Of a DNA stretch of 64,000 bases, positions 37,302 to 50,561 are shown one piece after another (position 1 is the first letter of the stretch; every line of letters starts with the position of its first letter). The DNA is from Setoptus koraiensis (Eukaryota; Arthropoda): positions 18,166,001 to 18,230,000 of the forward strand of contig CM106585.1 of NCBI GenBank assembly GCA_048013815.1, written 5' to 3'. The notes beneath the pieces are model-generated. The model was not told the origin of the DNA, did no database searches, and saw only the letters and a list, made by a program, of their open reading frames with translations. Both the position numbers and the translations under genes were made by a program.

Positions 37302-39993
37302 TTTGTCCGTGCTAGACATCTTGAAACTACTGCCACTACACTTGTAAATGTATTCAACACTACGCCCACGTCACATGATGATATTGCGTCTCAAAGGATT
37401 GATATTCACACAGTCATAGACTTATTCGTTAATATAATGTGTTCGAGTGTACGTCAAGTGTAATTATATTTGTGTGCCAACTTAGACTGTTTCGGCTGTG
37501 TTGAATTGCCTTCAATAAGTCTGCCAATCTGATCACAAGTCAGAATAATATTGAAATTTAATCGAAGTCACATCAAGTTTACACTTGATATGATTTTGAT
37601 GATCGACACTTGAACATTTCAAACTAAGCCACCCATCGATCACGCTCCCATTGATTCAATATCCAGATGCATTCAACGATGATGCTCGAAATACTTAGTC
37701 TCGGCATCGATAGATAAAGCATATTTGCTGGCATTCTTTTTTATCATAATATGAGCATCGCGTCTAAAGTTGATCTTTGATTGCATTCAAAGCATACACA
37801 ACATTGCGGCAGTAATTGAATATTGCATAAAACAGCATGCGAAAGATAAATAGAGAGAGAGAGAGAGAGAGAGGGTGCAATGAAGTGATGAAATTTCCTC
37901 AAAATGCTCATCATGTTTGACTGATCACCAGCAACAGATAAAACGCAAGTAGATATAATAATAATAGTAATGCATGCCGAGTAAGCTAACTATACGAGAA
38001 GGGGATTAGTCGTGTGAGATTACCGTTATCGAGTGCTTATGTTGATCAGAAACACGAGCACTCCAATCGTGGATGGTCAACAATCTCCAAAGAAAGCACA
38101 AATGACCATTTGCTTACGTGGGTCAGTTATGAGCCCTGAAATGAAATTAATGTTTGCCTCTTTCACGTGCTGCAGCCCTGAGTCTATCATAACATAATAT
38201 TAGTATAAGAGGACGCATATTGTGTCGATTGGCCCCATTACGTTGCTCATTTATTTGGGTCAACAAAGAAATAGCGGACTGGTTGTTGACCGCTCATGTC
38301 CGTCCGCCAGTCAGTCATCCAGTAGCAATAGTCATTATCAGGAAGAGGGCATTATCTCTCCCAACTTATCTATGTACTTTTCAGTGTGTGTGGGGGGTTC
38401 TACATACAATAATAACGATGGCGACGACGACGTAATATGATGAGATGATTATTATAGATCAGACCACTGCTGCGTTGTTGTCAGTCGCGAGTCAGGACAA
38501 TGTTCAATATAAATTATGTAACCTCGTAAGCATCCGACAATTGGACAATTGTAAACAACTGGACAATGACCAACACAAAACTAACGAGGTTATCTCTACT
38601 ATATACCAAAGGTATTATATAATGCAGCAGCAAAAACAACAATTTGTATCTGTGCAATCATCGTTTTCATCTAGCCAGCCAGCCAGCTAGCTCGGTGGCT
38701 TTTGTTGATTCTAATGCTGATGCTGTGGTGATAGTAGTTATGTGGTGGAGGCCACGTATTTGCCGGCAAACCATTTTGACACACAATTAGTTTGATGGCC
38801 AGTCAAGTATCAACAATGGGCAAAAAGAGATGCAAGCTAGCCGTTTTTTGAGCTCTTTGTCCACCCCCGCTATCTATTACATAATCATAGCGCTACTGTT
38901 CCCAAATTAGTTATACAATTGCAATGAGACGTAATGTTACCATTTTTCTCACTGTCTATATAGTAACTGTCTGATTAATGAAAAACGTTTTTCGTGTGTT
39001 CGTTATTTAATGGCTAGTAATGGCTTTTATTTCGAGACTGAGCTAACATCCAACAGTCATTGTAGAACGTGACCTCAGGCGCTTACGGTGAAATAATGAG
39101 TTATCCGTTGATTATTAAGTGCTGCTATTTTCAACTGACCTAATGCAAACTCAAAAGATTCATCGTGGCTTTATGGTTGACATTTTGGTCCCTTTAAAAT
39201 TCAATGCGCATACGTTCAACAGAGTTTGTGATAAATGGCTGTATAGAAGTTTGGTCGTTCCGCGGCTTCTGTTTGAATTGAACGAGCTTCAATAGTTAGT
39301 CAACAATGTTGCGAGAGTGTCCAACGAACGTGTTGTAACAATTTTATTCTAGACACTTTATTGTGTGTCATCAATCTAGCAATACCATTATGGTGACATC
39401 TGAGCTCGGTCTAGGCACAATACAGGCAGATATGGAAGGATTTTTGCTTGAGTTATTGTTGGAACGATGCAAAATCCAGATCAGTTTTATATTTGTTTGG
39501 TTGGAACAAACGTTGGTTCGGGGTGTGGAATTGTGTGCTATGGATTTTGAGAATTGTAATTTACAATAGACATATTAAGCAATAATCGTTTATAATGTGT
39601 CAAATACTTTATAAAGGCGACACTATTCTTTTTGGCAGTCCTATTTTCGATGGTCTGATCTCATCAGCTATCGTTACAACTGAGAGGCTCAGTTATGTCC
39701 CACGGGCTGAATGAATCAATTGGCTACGAGACCATAGTGACAGTGCGAGCTCGCAAAAGTATCGCTCGTGGTCTCCGAACGATCTGGAGAAATCGGAAAA
39801 CGATGAATGGGAGGAATAGTGATAGCAGTGAACGGTCGGAAAGAAAGTAAGGAAATGTATTTCTTAGTACTGAGTACGTGTACTTACTCAGATCGACCCG
39901 CGCCGTAACCATAAACTGTATATAAAATGTAGATGACATGCTATTTAGTGATCATCTGGCAATGATATCGCTTTTTCATTTAGCGAAGCCGTA

Positions 39994-42900
39994 TCATGAT
40001 TCGGCCTCTTGCCAGTAGCGAAGATCTATATCGGGCAACATGGCGCAGGGAATTCGCTCGTTGAAGATGGGATGCGGCAAATGAAAGGCGGAACGTTGAA
40101 CATCTTCAATGTAGTCCGAATTGGAGCACAAAATGCGAGCCAGAGAGGTCTTTTTGATCTCTATCAGTTGCTCGGGCGAGAAAGAGGACGGCATCATGGA
40201 GTTCTCAAACCAGAATCTGTCCCCACGGCGCAAGTTGCTAAATTGGCGCGCTATTATACATGCAAATGTGGGACCAACCTGGGCCCCTGGCAATCGTTGT
40301 TCGCTGATGCCGCCCGAAAAGAGATCAATGTCGTCAACGTGTTTATAAAGAAGCGAATATTGATAAGCGGTAAAGTTGCTCAGGTACGGCTCCAAATCCA
40401 TGAATGAATACGCTCTGGGTAGGCCGCACCATTCTCTGTATGTATTATAGCCTGGAACTCCTTGCTCGCGAGCTGTATATATGTGTATGTTTGTGTTGTA
40501 GAGGGCGATAGGGAGAACAAAAGTGTGAGTATGTTTGATGTTCCCATTAGACCTCTGTGCATACTAGAATGGCGGCCTCTTCGGATGGGCTCGAATGAGA
40601 TGTTGCCGAGGTTTCGCCGGCAAACCGAGACCGATCCGTCAGAAGGGCGACACAAAATCGGCCGGTTCACAGCAATTCGAGCAGCAACGCTGAACACTGT
40701 ACCGATACAAGGGATATGCAGCGATCTTCGTTGCGGCAGCGCCATTAATCGCTCGATTCCCTGCGGAAATAACAGCGCTGTTTGTTTGTTTGTTCAAGAC
40801 TGCTTATTGAGACCGAAATGGAAAACGGGCCCCTTTCCCAATCTCAATGGCTCGTGGCTATTGCCCATCATCATATGGCCTGCATCATATGGCTATCCAC
40901 GGAACGGACGTGCTACAGAGAGACAGCTCAACACTTACCACGTTGTATGTTGATGGAGGGCAAATCGAAGCCAACTGGCGAACCCGGCCGCTGAAATAGA
41001 TGGCCTGATATGTCCTCGGCCAAGAAGGGGTCAAAAGATTGCGCGGGCGTATTTACAAGACCCAGCACAAACTCATCGAGGGCGCCCGGTTGAAACAGGG
41101 GCCAAGGTTGACGGAAAAGATTGCGCAATTGGTGCGTGCCAACCAGTTGGTGCCGGCTATTGTAGCGCCTCACAACGCCCTGCACAAATGTGTGACCCTG
41201 TCTGAAGGCCGCCGTTGAAAACTCGTTCGATATGCCAATGTTGACGTCAGGATCATAATGGTCCCAATAGGTGACAGCCTCGGTAAGATTGTATTGGGCA
41301 CAAATATCTGGACCAATTAGAGCGGGCAAATATTCGGCTAGTATGATGTGCTGCATTATAGCGGCTATTATATGACGCGTCTCCTGGTAGATTCGCTCAT
41401 CTGACCAATGTCCATTCAGTGATTCCAATATACCGGCCAGTCTGTTATGTTCTCTCACGTGCATTATGTGCAAAGCCGTTAATTGAGTTTGTTCGTTGAC
41501 CCTGACATCGCCGGCAATAAAGCAATACAAGTCGCTAGGTCTGTTGACACAGTCAACATCGGGATCTTGCCGCTGCGGCGGCAACAACGGCTTCAGGCCC
41601 TCTTCGCTAAAATAGTTCCAGGTTCTCATTCTACCACCACGGTACTCTCTCAATTCTCTGGCGTCCTCAACATTTGTGCCGTAGATGAAATTTGCATCGA
41701 TGCTGCTAGTGATGGCATTCAGTTGTGCCCTGGGCCCCAACACACAGTTGGGCCTAACGGCGGCCAGGGACCTCTTGAATTCCAGACATTGGATATTGTG
41801 TCGGGCGTATTTGGGGTCATCTGGTGCCACCCTTATGGGCAAACAAAGCGAATGATCGTTGTTGGGGCAACATTTCAGGTTGTGTCCGCTAGATTCTGAT
41901 GTGTCCGACGGTGTGTTTGTGTGATAATTTGCGAATGACGTGTTGTAATCATGAAGCATGAGCCGCCAGAGTTCATGTGGGCCCCATCAAAGATCGAGCG
42001 TCGTCGAGATGCAAAGTAATAAATTAAAATAAATTAAAGTATTGTAAAGGATGTTGTTCGCATAGGATAGATAATGATGATTGAATAACAGCACTAGTTG
42101 AGTTGGCATTGTCTTTGGAAGGGAAGGGGAAAGAACCCAAACCGTTTTTTAAGCTTTGGCGCCAATGCAAGCGTTTGAATTCAACACGTGGCGCACCACT
42201 GCAATCACTGCAGTGGCCTATAATACAAACATTGCACTGTAACAGAAACGGGAATAACGATCTCGTCACAACACCCATGTGAATACGTAATGCATTGCGT
42301 AATATATAGACTATATAAAGGCAAAATAATAATAACAATATTTATAGACTAGATGAATGTATGGATAATTCATGGGTGGCCACGAAGGCCAGGCGAGATT
42401 AAGTGGAAAAAAGAAGCTAGCTCTTTCTTCGAAACAAGCCAACCCACAAACGACCCCACAAACAGCGGCAGGACAGGCTGGCTCGGGTGGGATGGGATGA
42501 GATGGGATGGAAAAGGATAGCAAGGGTAGGTTAGAACGTGATCTGACGTGCAATGACGCAGCAACGTTGAAATTGGATATTTACCTGAGGGCGGAGTGGC
42601 CAGTGCTAGGTCATGGTCTACCAGTTGGCCCCAGCTCATTATAAGCAACGACAATTCACTAGAGGGCCGATCGTAATCTTGGTGCACCAATGACACCACC
42701 GTTCTTGCGGAGGGTAGCTCGCTTAAGTCGGCACTAGACACTCTTGGCTCGCTAACGCCGTCCGCGTAATCTGATGGCACATAACGGACAAACGGAGTGT
42801 TTGCGGCGCCCATGGTGGGATAATTCAAATTATTACAATGACCCGTAATAGATCTATAACGGTTATTTGGCATACATTCTATTTGGCGCGCAGTAGTCGG

Positions 42901-45030
42901 ACATAAATTCCACATTCTAGTTTGTTTTATATCAATCATAGGCAAACCGTTCAATATTTCATCTGATGACAAATCAAAACGATTTGCGAGAATTTCCGTA
43001 ACCAATTGATTGAGTTCACCAATCACATTCAGCGTGCCCTCGCTAGGCTCCGCGTCATCCAGATCGTCCGGCATCTGAAACTCAAGCTCGCGTTTGGCCT
43101 CCTCGAGGGCCTCATCCACGTGATCAAACGTAATGCAAACTTGATTGACGACGCCATCCAAGCCACTGGCCGAAGCCATCATGGGATCGACGCCATCAAC
43201 TAATCCGCTGTTGTTATTGTCAGCGTTGCTCACTTGACCTTCGCTGGCCGAACTATTTGCAAGGGCGTAAATGTGACCACTGGCGCTGGAAGCTCGATAC
43301 TTTGAATCACTCCAGTATCTGTTGCCACCAGCTAAGAGGCCCTCGGATTTGTCTCTGTTCAGCGGTGGCCGTTCGCGATTATGCTGATGATGCCTCTTGA
43401 AGCGTCTTCTTTGTTCACTCCGCGTGGCTGTTCCCGGCGGGTCACTGGCAGCCGCCCGATAGTTGTAGTACCTATAGCCGTCATACGGGCCGGCGGCTGC
43501 AGCGCCGGGCCTCTGGTGGCCCGCTAGCGCCGACGACAACTGCAAGCCGGAGCCAACACCCTGAACGAGGCTGTTAGCGTCGACTAGCCGCTCCAAAAGT
43601 AAAGCGCACTGATCCGAAACCGAGTAGCTAGACTGACGTCTAGTGTTGGCCTCAGGATAATGGCGCTGATGGTGTGAAGGTGACACCATATCACTAGTTG
43701 AATCTCTGGAATGCTGCCCTTGATGATGATGGCCTCTGTGTATCTTACGGAATGCAGGATGTGGGCTGAATTGTCGATGGTGAGCTCTTTGTTGTTGGCT
43801 GTAGTTGTTGTTGTTGTTGTTGTTCGGACGGCGTCTACCGTTGGGCCGTCTTGGCGGCGACGACAAATCTATCTTGTTTGCCTTTGCCACTGCATCGGCC
43901 AAGGTTCTCGCGACATCGTAGGTGCTGACAGCTGATGTTGCTGGCCTCAAGAGGAAGCTCGGAAAGTATTCGTACTTGATATCGGCATTGCTGCCAGTGT
44001 CAGTGCTAGTGGAAGGTTGAGTTGCTGCGTAGTCGCTTTCAGGTGGACTCGCGGGATCTGTGGGGCCCGTTTGCGAATGCCCGCCACTGGCTATAGTTGG
44101 CGGTGGCTCAATGTTGGAAAGGCCACCATTATCGGCTTGCTGCATGGCTGCTGGTGGATTCAAGGGCGGCGAATGATGGAATGGTCTAGTTACAACACTG
44201 TCGCGATAATCTTCATGATGATTATCATTGCGCACCCCCATAAATGGGGCCGATTTTTCTTTGGTTGTGTGAACAGTGATTAGCGAATGAACAACAATTT
44301 TTTTAGCGTCTCTATCATTGTCATTGTTTAAGCTTCTACTTTCAATTATTGTTGTTGCTGGCTTGTCGTTGGTGTTTGCCAGCGCATAGCTACTTAAATG
44401 CAAATCAGCACCGCCGGCCGTTGCACTCATAGGTGCCGGCCACGACTCAACACCACCATTCGTATACACTAACGCTGGCCCGTTATGTTCAGATTGATTA
44501 TTATTTGCTGTTGTACTGGCACTGTTTTCAATCAGATTAATCAAACCGTTTATTTTAGCACTTGCATAGCCGCTGCTGCTGGTCGGCACATAGCTATTTG
44601 CTTGCGATGGCTGCTTGATTTGTATCACACGGACAGTGTCCATGTGAGTGGCTTGATTTGAGTTTGATTCATCATTGAGCGGCGTTAATCTGTATCCGTA
44701 CAATGATGAAGTTGAGTCGGCTATCTGCTTGCTATCAACATCTTCTTGGTTCTCGCCGCCGCTGAACATGGACACAGACGGAACAAGTAGCGTGCCTATG
44801 AGTAGCGTGCAGCCGATAAGCAATATATTAAGACAGACAAATCTGTGGATTGGCATGCTTCTTTGAAATGGCTTCTGAACATTGCATGCTAATCGCTTCT
44901 TTGGGCTTCTTTTCGATTCTGACGCCAACACCGGAGCTTGGCTTGCACAGTTGCAAATGTGCCGCTGTCTCTGTTGTAGCTCTTGTTGTTGCTGCTGTCG
45001 GTTTAAATTATTACGCTGAGATATTATCAT
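39994..45030 (-). CDS. Haem peroxidase (animal peroxidase family) with long N-terminal region, three exons
   Basis: An animal haem peroxidase; members oxidise halides or cross-link proteins outside the cell. Exons 45030-42585, 41895-40939 and 40472-39994 give about 1,293 residues. Introns: GTAAAT...ATCAG (689 bases) and GTAAGT...ATACAG (466 bases), both phase 1. Haem residues are all visible: distal His in WGQLVDHDLALA, the catalytic Arg and Glu in GDVRVNEQ, and proximal His in FRQGHTFVQG. REHNRLA and PGYNTYREWCGL are also present. The N-terminal 600 residues are disordered, with one hydrophobic segment (FVCLNILLIGCTLLIGTLLV) near residue 60, so a signal-anchor or membrane tether is likely. 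No Ig or leucine-rich repeats are seen, so it is not peroxidasin. The ATG at 45030 is the first in frame; an upstream exon is possible. The first acceptor is inferred from phase and homology. Confidence 0.9.
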
Positions 45031-46722
45031 TGCTGACGATGGGCTCTGGCGAGCTGGTTGCTGTTTGGCACTTGGCGATGGCACTGGGTTGCTGGTGGCT
45101 TTTGGCGACGATTTGCGCGACCTCAAGCTGGACGGCCTACAATCAATGGCGACAAAAATGGTTTAGATAAATGTGATTCACGAAGGCTCAAAGTAACTCT
45201 TTCTCTATCTCTCTTTCTTATATTAGTGCTATGTAACTGGACGTAACAAGTCTACTTAGCGCTCAAGTTTTCTTTTGACATTACCTATTGGGGCTCCGAT
45301 GGAATGTTCGAGTTGACGAGTCCATCACGACTCAGATCAACTCATTATTGTTGACTGTTACGCTCACTACTTGCGCACATTGACAATTATTATTGATGAA
45401 TATGCAAATTGCAAATCAGCAACCGTCCATAATGCTCCTATGGGTGCCGTATTGTGTACAATGAGTAATGAATGATGATTTAGCTAGTAATTATGATGTA
45501 TTAATTCTAAGAATGACATGAGTGGTATTAAAGTGAGCGAGTGAGAGTGGGAGAGAGGATAAGGATAAGGATGAGGATGAGAGAAAGCTTTTCGGCGCTG
45601 TCACAACTCGTCGCTGTTTGATCGCCTCTGTGGCTTCTTGACACACTGGACTGGCTCGCTGGTTTCACTCTTGTGGCCGGTATCAATAGCCACACCAGAG
45701 AATAAGTATTGCCGCCATGTACATGTGTGCGTATGCTGTCTTAGATAGGGACGGGTGAGAGAGGGACGGGGCAAATAACAGCAACCGTTGAAGAATCGTC
45801 TCGTCGATTCTATCCCAAGATAGAGAGATTATCACTGCTCTTTTGGCTCTTTTGGCTGGCGGCTACCAAGCTAACACAAAACTTAACAAACTGAGCAGCT
45901 GGTGCAAGTGTAACACGGCAACTGTAACTGGGCAACAACAACAATGAACTTCTTTTAGTGTTAGATTGGCCCCAAGTGGAGAAAGGCTCGCTCAATGATA
46001 AAGAGGGATGAATTTGAGAGCGAGATGGTGTGATTAAAAGCAAGACACAGGCGGTGCCGCTGTCGTTGTCGTTGTTGTTGTTGTTGCTGTTATTATGGCA
46101 CATACATGATTGATTTGTTGTGGACACTCATCAGATCAATCTGTGAGCCGTATCTGTTTAGCAAGCAGCAGCAGCAGAAGAATTAAAAACAGTTAGGTAA
46201 GTATCATTTATCATTTAGTTTCTTCATCAGTTATTTAGATGGCGAGTTAGCGCGTTAGCCAGTTAATTAGTCAGTTAGTTAGCTAACTGACTGGCTCAAT
46301 GGCTGGCGAGCTCGCTCGCTGTATGGCTGGCTGGCTAGACGGTTAGATTGTTGACTGATGGAGCCATAGAGGAACTGTTGAATGTAGCAATGAGCAGCGA
46401 GGCAGAACTAGTTATCAAAAAATTTGTCTGTGTGTGTGTGCGTGTGTGTCTAACTTGACTCACAAGTACAATTAAGAGAATGGCATAGATGTTAAATTGA
46501 TAGTGTATCAATTTAACAAAGAGAAACAAGTTTCTCTAAATTAACACAATTTGTCTCTTTCTTAATTGAACACAACGGTCCACTTTCTCTGTCTCTGTCT
46601 CTGTCTCCATATCCATTCTCTTTTCAATTATCTGCCATTGCTATATGTAGATATTTATTGTCTATACGGCAACAGTAGTGCCAGTGGCCTCCGATCCAAT
46701 GATGAATTGGATGTTATTGTGT

Positions 46723-46758
46723 CCGAATGGCACTGGCCGTCTGAATGGCACTGGCGCT
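46723..46758. repeat. 18-bp tandem duplication
   Basis: Two adjacent 18-base copies share the core TGAATGGCACTGGC or CGAATGGCACTGGC and differ at three positions. Confidence 0.7.
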
Positions 46759-47106
46759 CACTGGTGGGTCTTTTCACCATTTGGACATTGGCCAGTGGCT
46801 AGCATTGACTGTTTGGCTGTCTCAATCAATGGCTCGGTCGCAATCAATTATCACTTCGACTCTTTTGTTTGATTGCTCTCGTCTGACAGCTCGTCGGCCA
46901 GAGCTAAATGTTTCAAACAACAACCACGGCAGCAGCAACACAAAAACAACGCCACCACCAACAACACAGAGACAACTCGGCAAAAACCAAATTTGGCTCT
47001 CTCATCCACTCATACAACTATACACAGCTAATATATAGCTATATATAGCTGGCCGCCAGACTGACACAGGCGGCCGAATTAACAATCTCACTGTCGATTG
47101 GTCCGC

Positions 47107-47108
47107 CG

Positions 47109-47157
<49 letters not shown>
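47107..47157. repeat. GTT trinucleotide array (about 17 units)
   Basis: A pure GTT array, the complement of the AAC repeat found elsewhere. It yields a spurious polythreonine or polyvaline frame. Confidence 0.95.
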
Positions 47158-48102
47158 ATTAAGCTGACGCAAGTTCATCGGGCTAATCCATCGCCATTGA
47201 TATATACTGATATGCATTCATATGTATTGATGTGTATTGATATGTGTAGTGATGTGTGCATTGATATGCGGTGATTTGTATTGATTTTAAGTCCAACGAG
47301 GGCTCTTGTCGCAGCCAGATATTGATAGATAATTAGTTTCTTGTTGATTAAGTACTAGCTCGCTGTCAGTCAGCGATACACTGGCCCCCACCGACTGGCC
47401 AGTCAGCTGACTTGATACAATCAGCCTGATCAGCCTGATCAGCTTGATAGATTGCTAGACGTTTGCAACAAGATAATTAAGCGCTCATTGGAAGTGCATG
47501 CGCGAATATTGTTATTGTGTATCATTGTAATTGGCAGTGCGCTGGCATTGAATGAGATGATAGTGCACCCATTGACACGGGCATTATCTGCCAATGCAAA
47601 TTATCCATAATATTAAGTATCAATCTAGATTTCATTGTCGATGGCTCGATAAAGCCGATAAAGCCGCCATAACCGACATTAACACCGAGCGCTGCCACTG
47701 GCCACAGCCAACACTGCCCATGATCAGCGAACACAAACTTGCGAGCAACAGCAACAACAACAAATCGATCATATCCTCCTATTGATTGCGACATGCCAAC
47801 GTGATAATAATTCCCAGATTTGCCCCCATTAATACCTCCAAGCTATCCAAGGCGCACTGACAGCTGGCCAGTTAACCTGGGGCGATGCTGCCATTTGTTA
47901 CGTGTGTGTATGTGTGTAATGTCACCAGAATAGTATCAACTGAACTGGATGAGTAATCGTGCCTATGTACAGGTATCTCATCGCAGTTCAAATCGCATGT
48001 GTGAGCGTGTGCAACAAACCGTAAGAGTCATGAGAGTGACGTATATCAAATCAAGATGTTATGAGGGCCAATGTGAACAAACTTGCTGAGAAGCGGGGGC
48101 AA

Positions 48103-48157
48103 CAATTGATTGGAAACAATCAATTGCTTATTGCAATAAATGTTGTGCAATAAGCAG
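48103..48157. repeat. Two adjacent perfect inverted repeats
   Basis: First: CAATTGATTG (48103-48112), loop GAAA, CAATCAATTG (48117-48126). Second, starting at the last base of the first: GCTTATTGCA (48126-48135), a 10-base loop, TGCAATAAGC (48146-48155), with one further pair outward. Both have 10-bp perfect stems. Confidence 0.85.
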
Positions 48158-48379
48158 CAAGTGTCGTCGTCGTGCAATCAAACTGGTTTCATGGTTCAAC
48201 ATCATCTCGCCCCCGACACAACTGTCCGATCCGACTCGCTTATCTGATTGTGCGATAGTATCAATGCAAACTCATTGGCACACTTGTACCTCTACTCGCT
48301 CTATCGGCAAATCAATAATGACCATTGATGGTCTTAAACGAGCCTTTTTCTCGAAAATAATTATATTTGATGCCTCGAG

Positions 48380-48407
48380 ACACGCACACACACACACACA
48401 CACACAT
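48380..48407. repeat. CA microsatellite
   Basis: A CA run of about 28 bases with one CG step at its start. Confidence 0.9.
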
Positions 48408-50390
48408 ACCCATACATTGGCACAAACGGCACACAAGTCAAGACGCAGGCAAGATTGATGGCACAAACCGACGCATTAATTAGATTAGACGATGCCGATT
48501 CATTCAGCAAATCTACAAGGCCACTCTTTGTCTGCGCTATCCGTCTGCCTATCCGTTTGGGTGGCCAATTTAATTATGATGCCAATCTAATGCGTCTCAC
48601 TGCATTAGCGACGCAAAGGCCTCTCGCAAAAACCGCGCTTCCTTCATTATTAACCAATCAGCCACAATACAACGCTTGTGCGGTGTAGTAGCGACGAAAC
48701 AATCAAACTCAACCACAACCGTCGCTGCAAATGATCAGATCGCTTGCCGGGCTCATCATACACTCAACTATCTGCACCAAATTAGTTTGCGACGTTCGTT
48801 CAACTGTTTCAGGGAAAGATTGAAGCAGAAAATTGCTGGCTTCCAATTGGGAGATTAGATTAGTCGGCAACACTATCACTATAAGCTATCATTTGTCTAA
48901 AATATGACGATGATCTCTCGAACTGTCGCTGAACTTCTACGCACTCCACTTGCGACCTCTACTCAAGAAGGCCCTCCAATAATGAACGACGACTATGCAA
49001 ACGACCAAAAAGACACGCAAACAGCCATGCTTATCCACGCAAACTCACTGCCAAAATTTGCCTAGACCAACAATCAACTAACTGTGCTATATGTGATGTG
49101 ATCCGATGTATTTTGACGATCAGTTATGATCACAATGTATAAATATATTTTCTCTTTTGCGGAGGTGGCAGTAGTACAACAACAATGAACAACGCTATCG
49201 CTAAACTAAATGTGTGCTCATGTGAGTTTGTTTGGGTGTGCGTGCCTATGTTCCGTTTGCCCATTTCAAAAAGCCTATTCGCATCATTATTGATGACGTA
49301 ATATTGTTAGTGTAAATAAGGAAATAGAGACGTGCAGTTGAGAGAGCTATTAACATTTATCTGTGTGTGTGTCTCTCTAGAATTGTCACATGGTCTCATC
49401 TGCTTGCATCAAGCCAGCCACCCAGCCATTATTCAGAACCAGATCCATAACAAGGCTCAAGCTGGCTCACATAGATCAACTTTCAACTTAAAGTGGCTAT
49501 GTATGTACAAAATATAAACAAACCAGATGCTATCTGTTATTACATAATATCAGACACATGACAACGTTATTTGACCTGTGGGATTAGATGTTTACAAAAC
49601 ACAAGTTAAATAACTTATGAATCGTGCATTGGTGTACAGTAGTGATAATAATAATAATATTATTCTTATTACTGACACCGTTTTACTGTATTATGGTACA
49701 ATGCTTGTTCCAATTCCGATGAACTCGCTCGCTCTATGATTGTCGGTTTAAAGCAAGGTATTCTTTTTAGGTGAATATAAATAAAAAAAAACAAACAACA
49801 GTCGATATACTCTATCATATCCTTTGGATATTCCATTTCAGAGAACCGAACTAACAATTTGTGCCGTTCAATAATATACCACGCCCAAAGAAAACAAAAA
49901 TTGAAACATTTTTGTAAAAATAATAAAATAAAAAACGGCGCAGTAAAAAACACGATAAAACACCCATGTTTGTAAACGGCCTACATGCGCCGACGTAGTT
50001 TTAGTCGACCATTCTCTCGATGAGACCATAATATGTGATGGATATTCTACGCGAAACAACAATGTTTCGCATCTTATATATATTTTATGAACTCACTCTA
50101 TAGCTCTACAATTTATTAATTATGGTATGACCTATGTTGTAGTAAAAAAGTTATTACACAATAGCAATAATGTAGTTTTAGCGAAGACATCATTTCGGCT
50201 GTTACAACAATCAACTACTAATTATCTGTAAAGTTGCCATGTAGATAAACTAACTTCAATTTCAATCGTAGTCTGACGTTATCACCTAACGCAGAAAAAC
50301 CAGAGTTAGTCGTTGCGTTGATAGTCGTACAATTTGTTGTGGTGCATCCTCATGAATTTATCAATTATGTCCTTGCAATCCATTTTTCAA

Positions 50391-50396
50391 TTTATT
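50391..50396 (-). promoter_or_regulatory. Candidate poly(A) signal of the Yippee-like gene
   Basis: AATAAA on the minus strand about 165 bases after the stop codon of the Yippee-like gene. Confidence 0.45.
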
Positions 50397-50561
50397 CCTG
50401 AATAAGATTGATACAGTTATGCCGAGTGTGGTTTCAGTACTGATTATTCTTTGCTTTTGGACATGTTACCAATGTTACACACTGTGTCCCGTACAATTAA
50501 AGTCAATCTGATTGCTGGCTGGAAGAGTCAACTGTTCAGCTTGTTGTGCGTTTGTTCCGAC

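Larger units (their letters stand above)
34213..39993. other. 5.8 kb non-coding interval between dynamin and the peroxidase
   Basis: No supported gene. It holds the dynamin 3' flank, an ATT/ATC repeat (34553-34619), CA (35757-35790) and GA (37851-37873) microsatellites, and an 18-bp hairpin at 37260-37301. The many 60-100 codon frames overlap each other and show no motif. Dynamin and the peroxidase point toward each other, so this is 3' flank for both. Confidence 0.5.
45031..50390. other. 5.4 kb non-coding interval between the peroxidase and the Yippee-like gene
   Basis: No supported gene. Contents: the probable peroxidase promoter, an 18-bp tandem duplication (46723-46758), a GTTA/GGCT-style degenerate repeat (46245-46340), a long GTT array (47107-47157), a three-copy 9-bp repeat (ATCAGCCTG, 47420-47446), twin inverted repeats at 48103-48157 and a CA array at 48380-48407. 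Confidence 0.5.
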
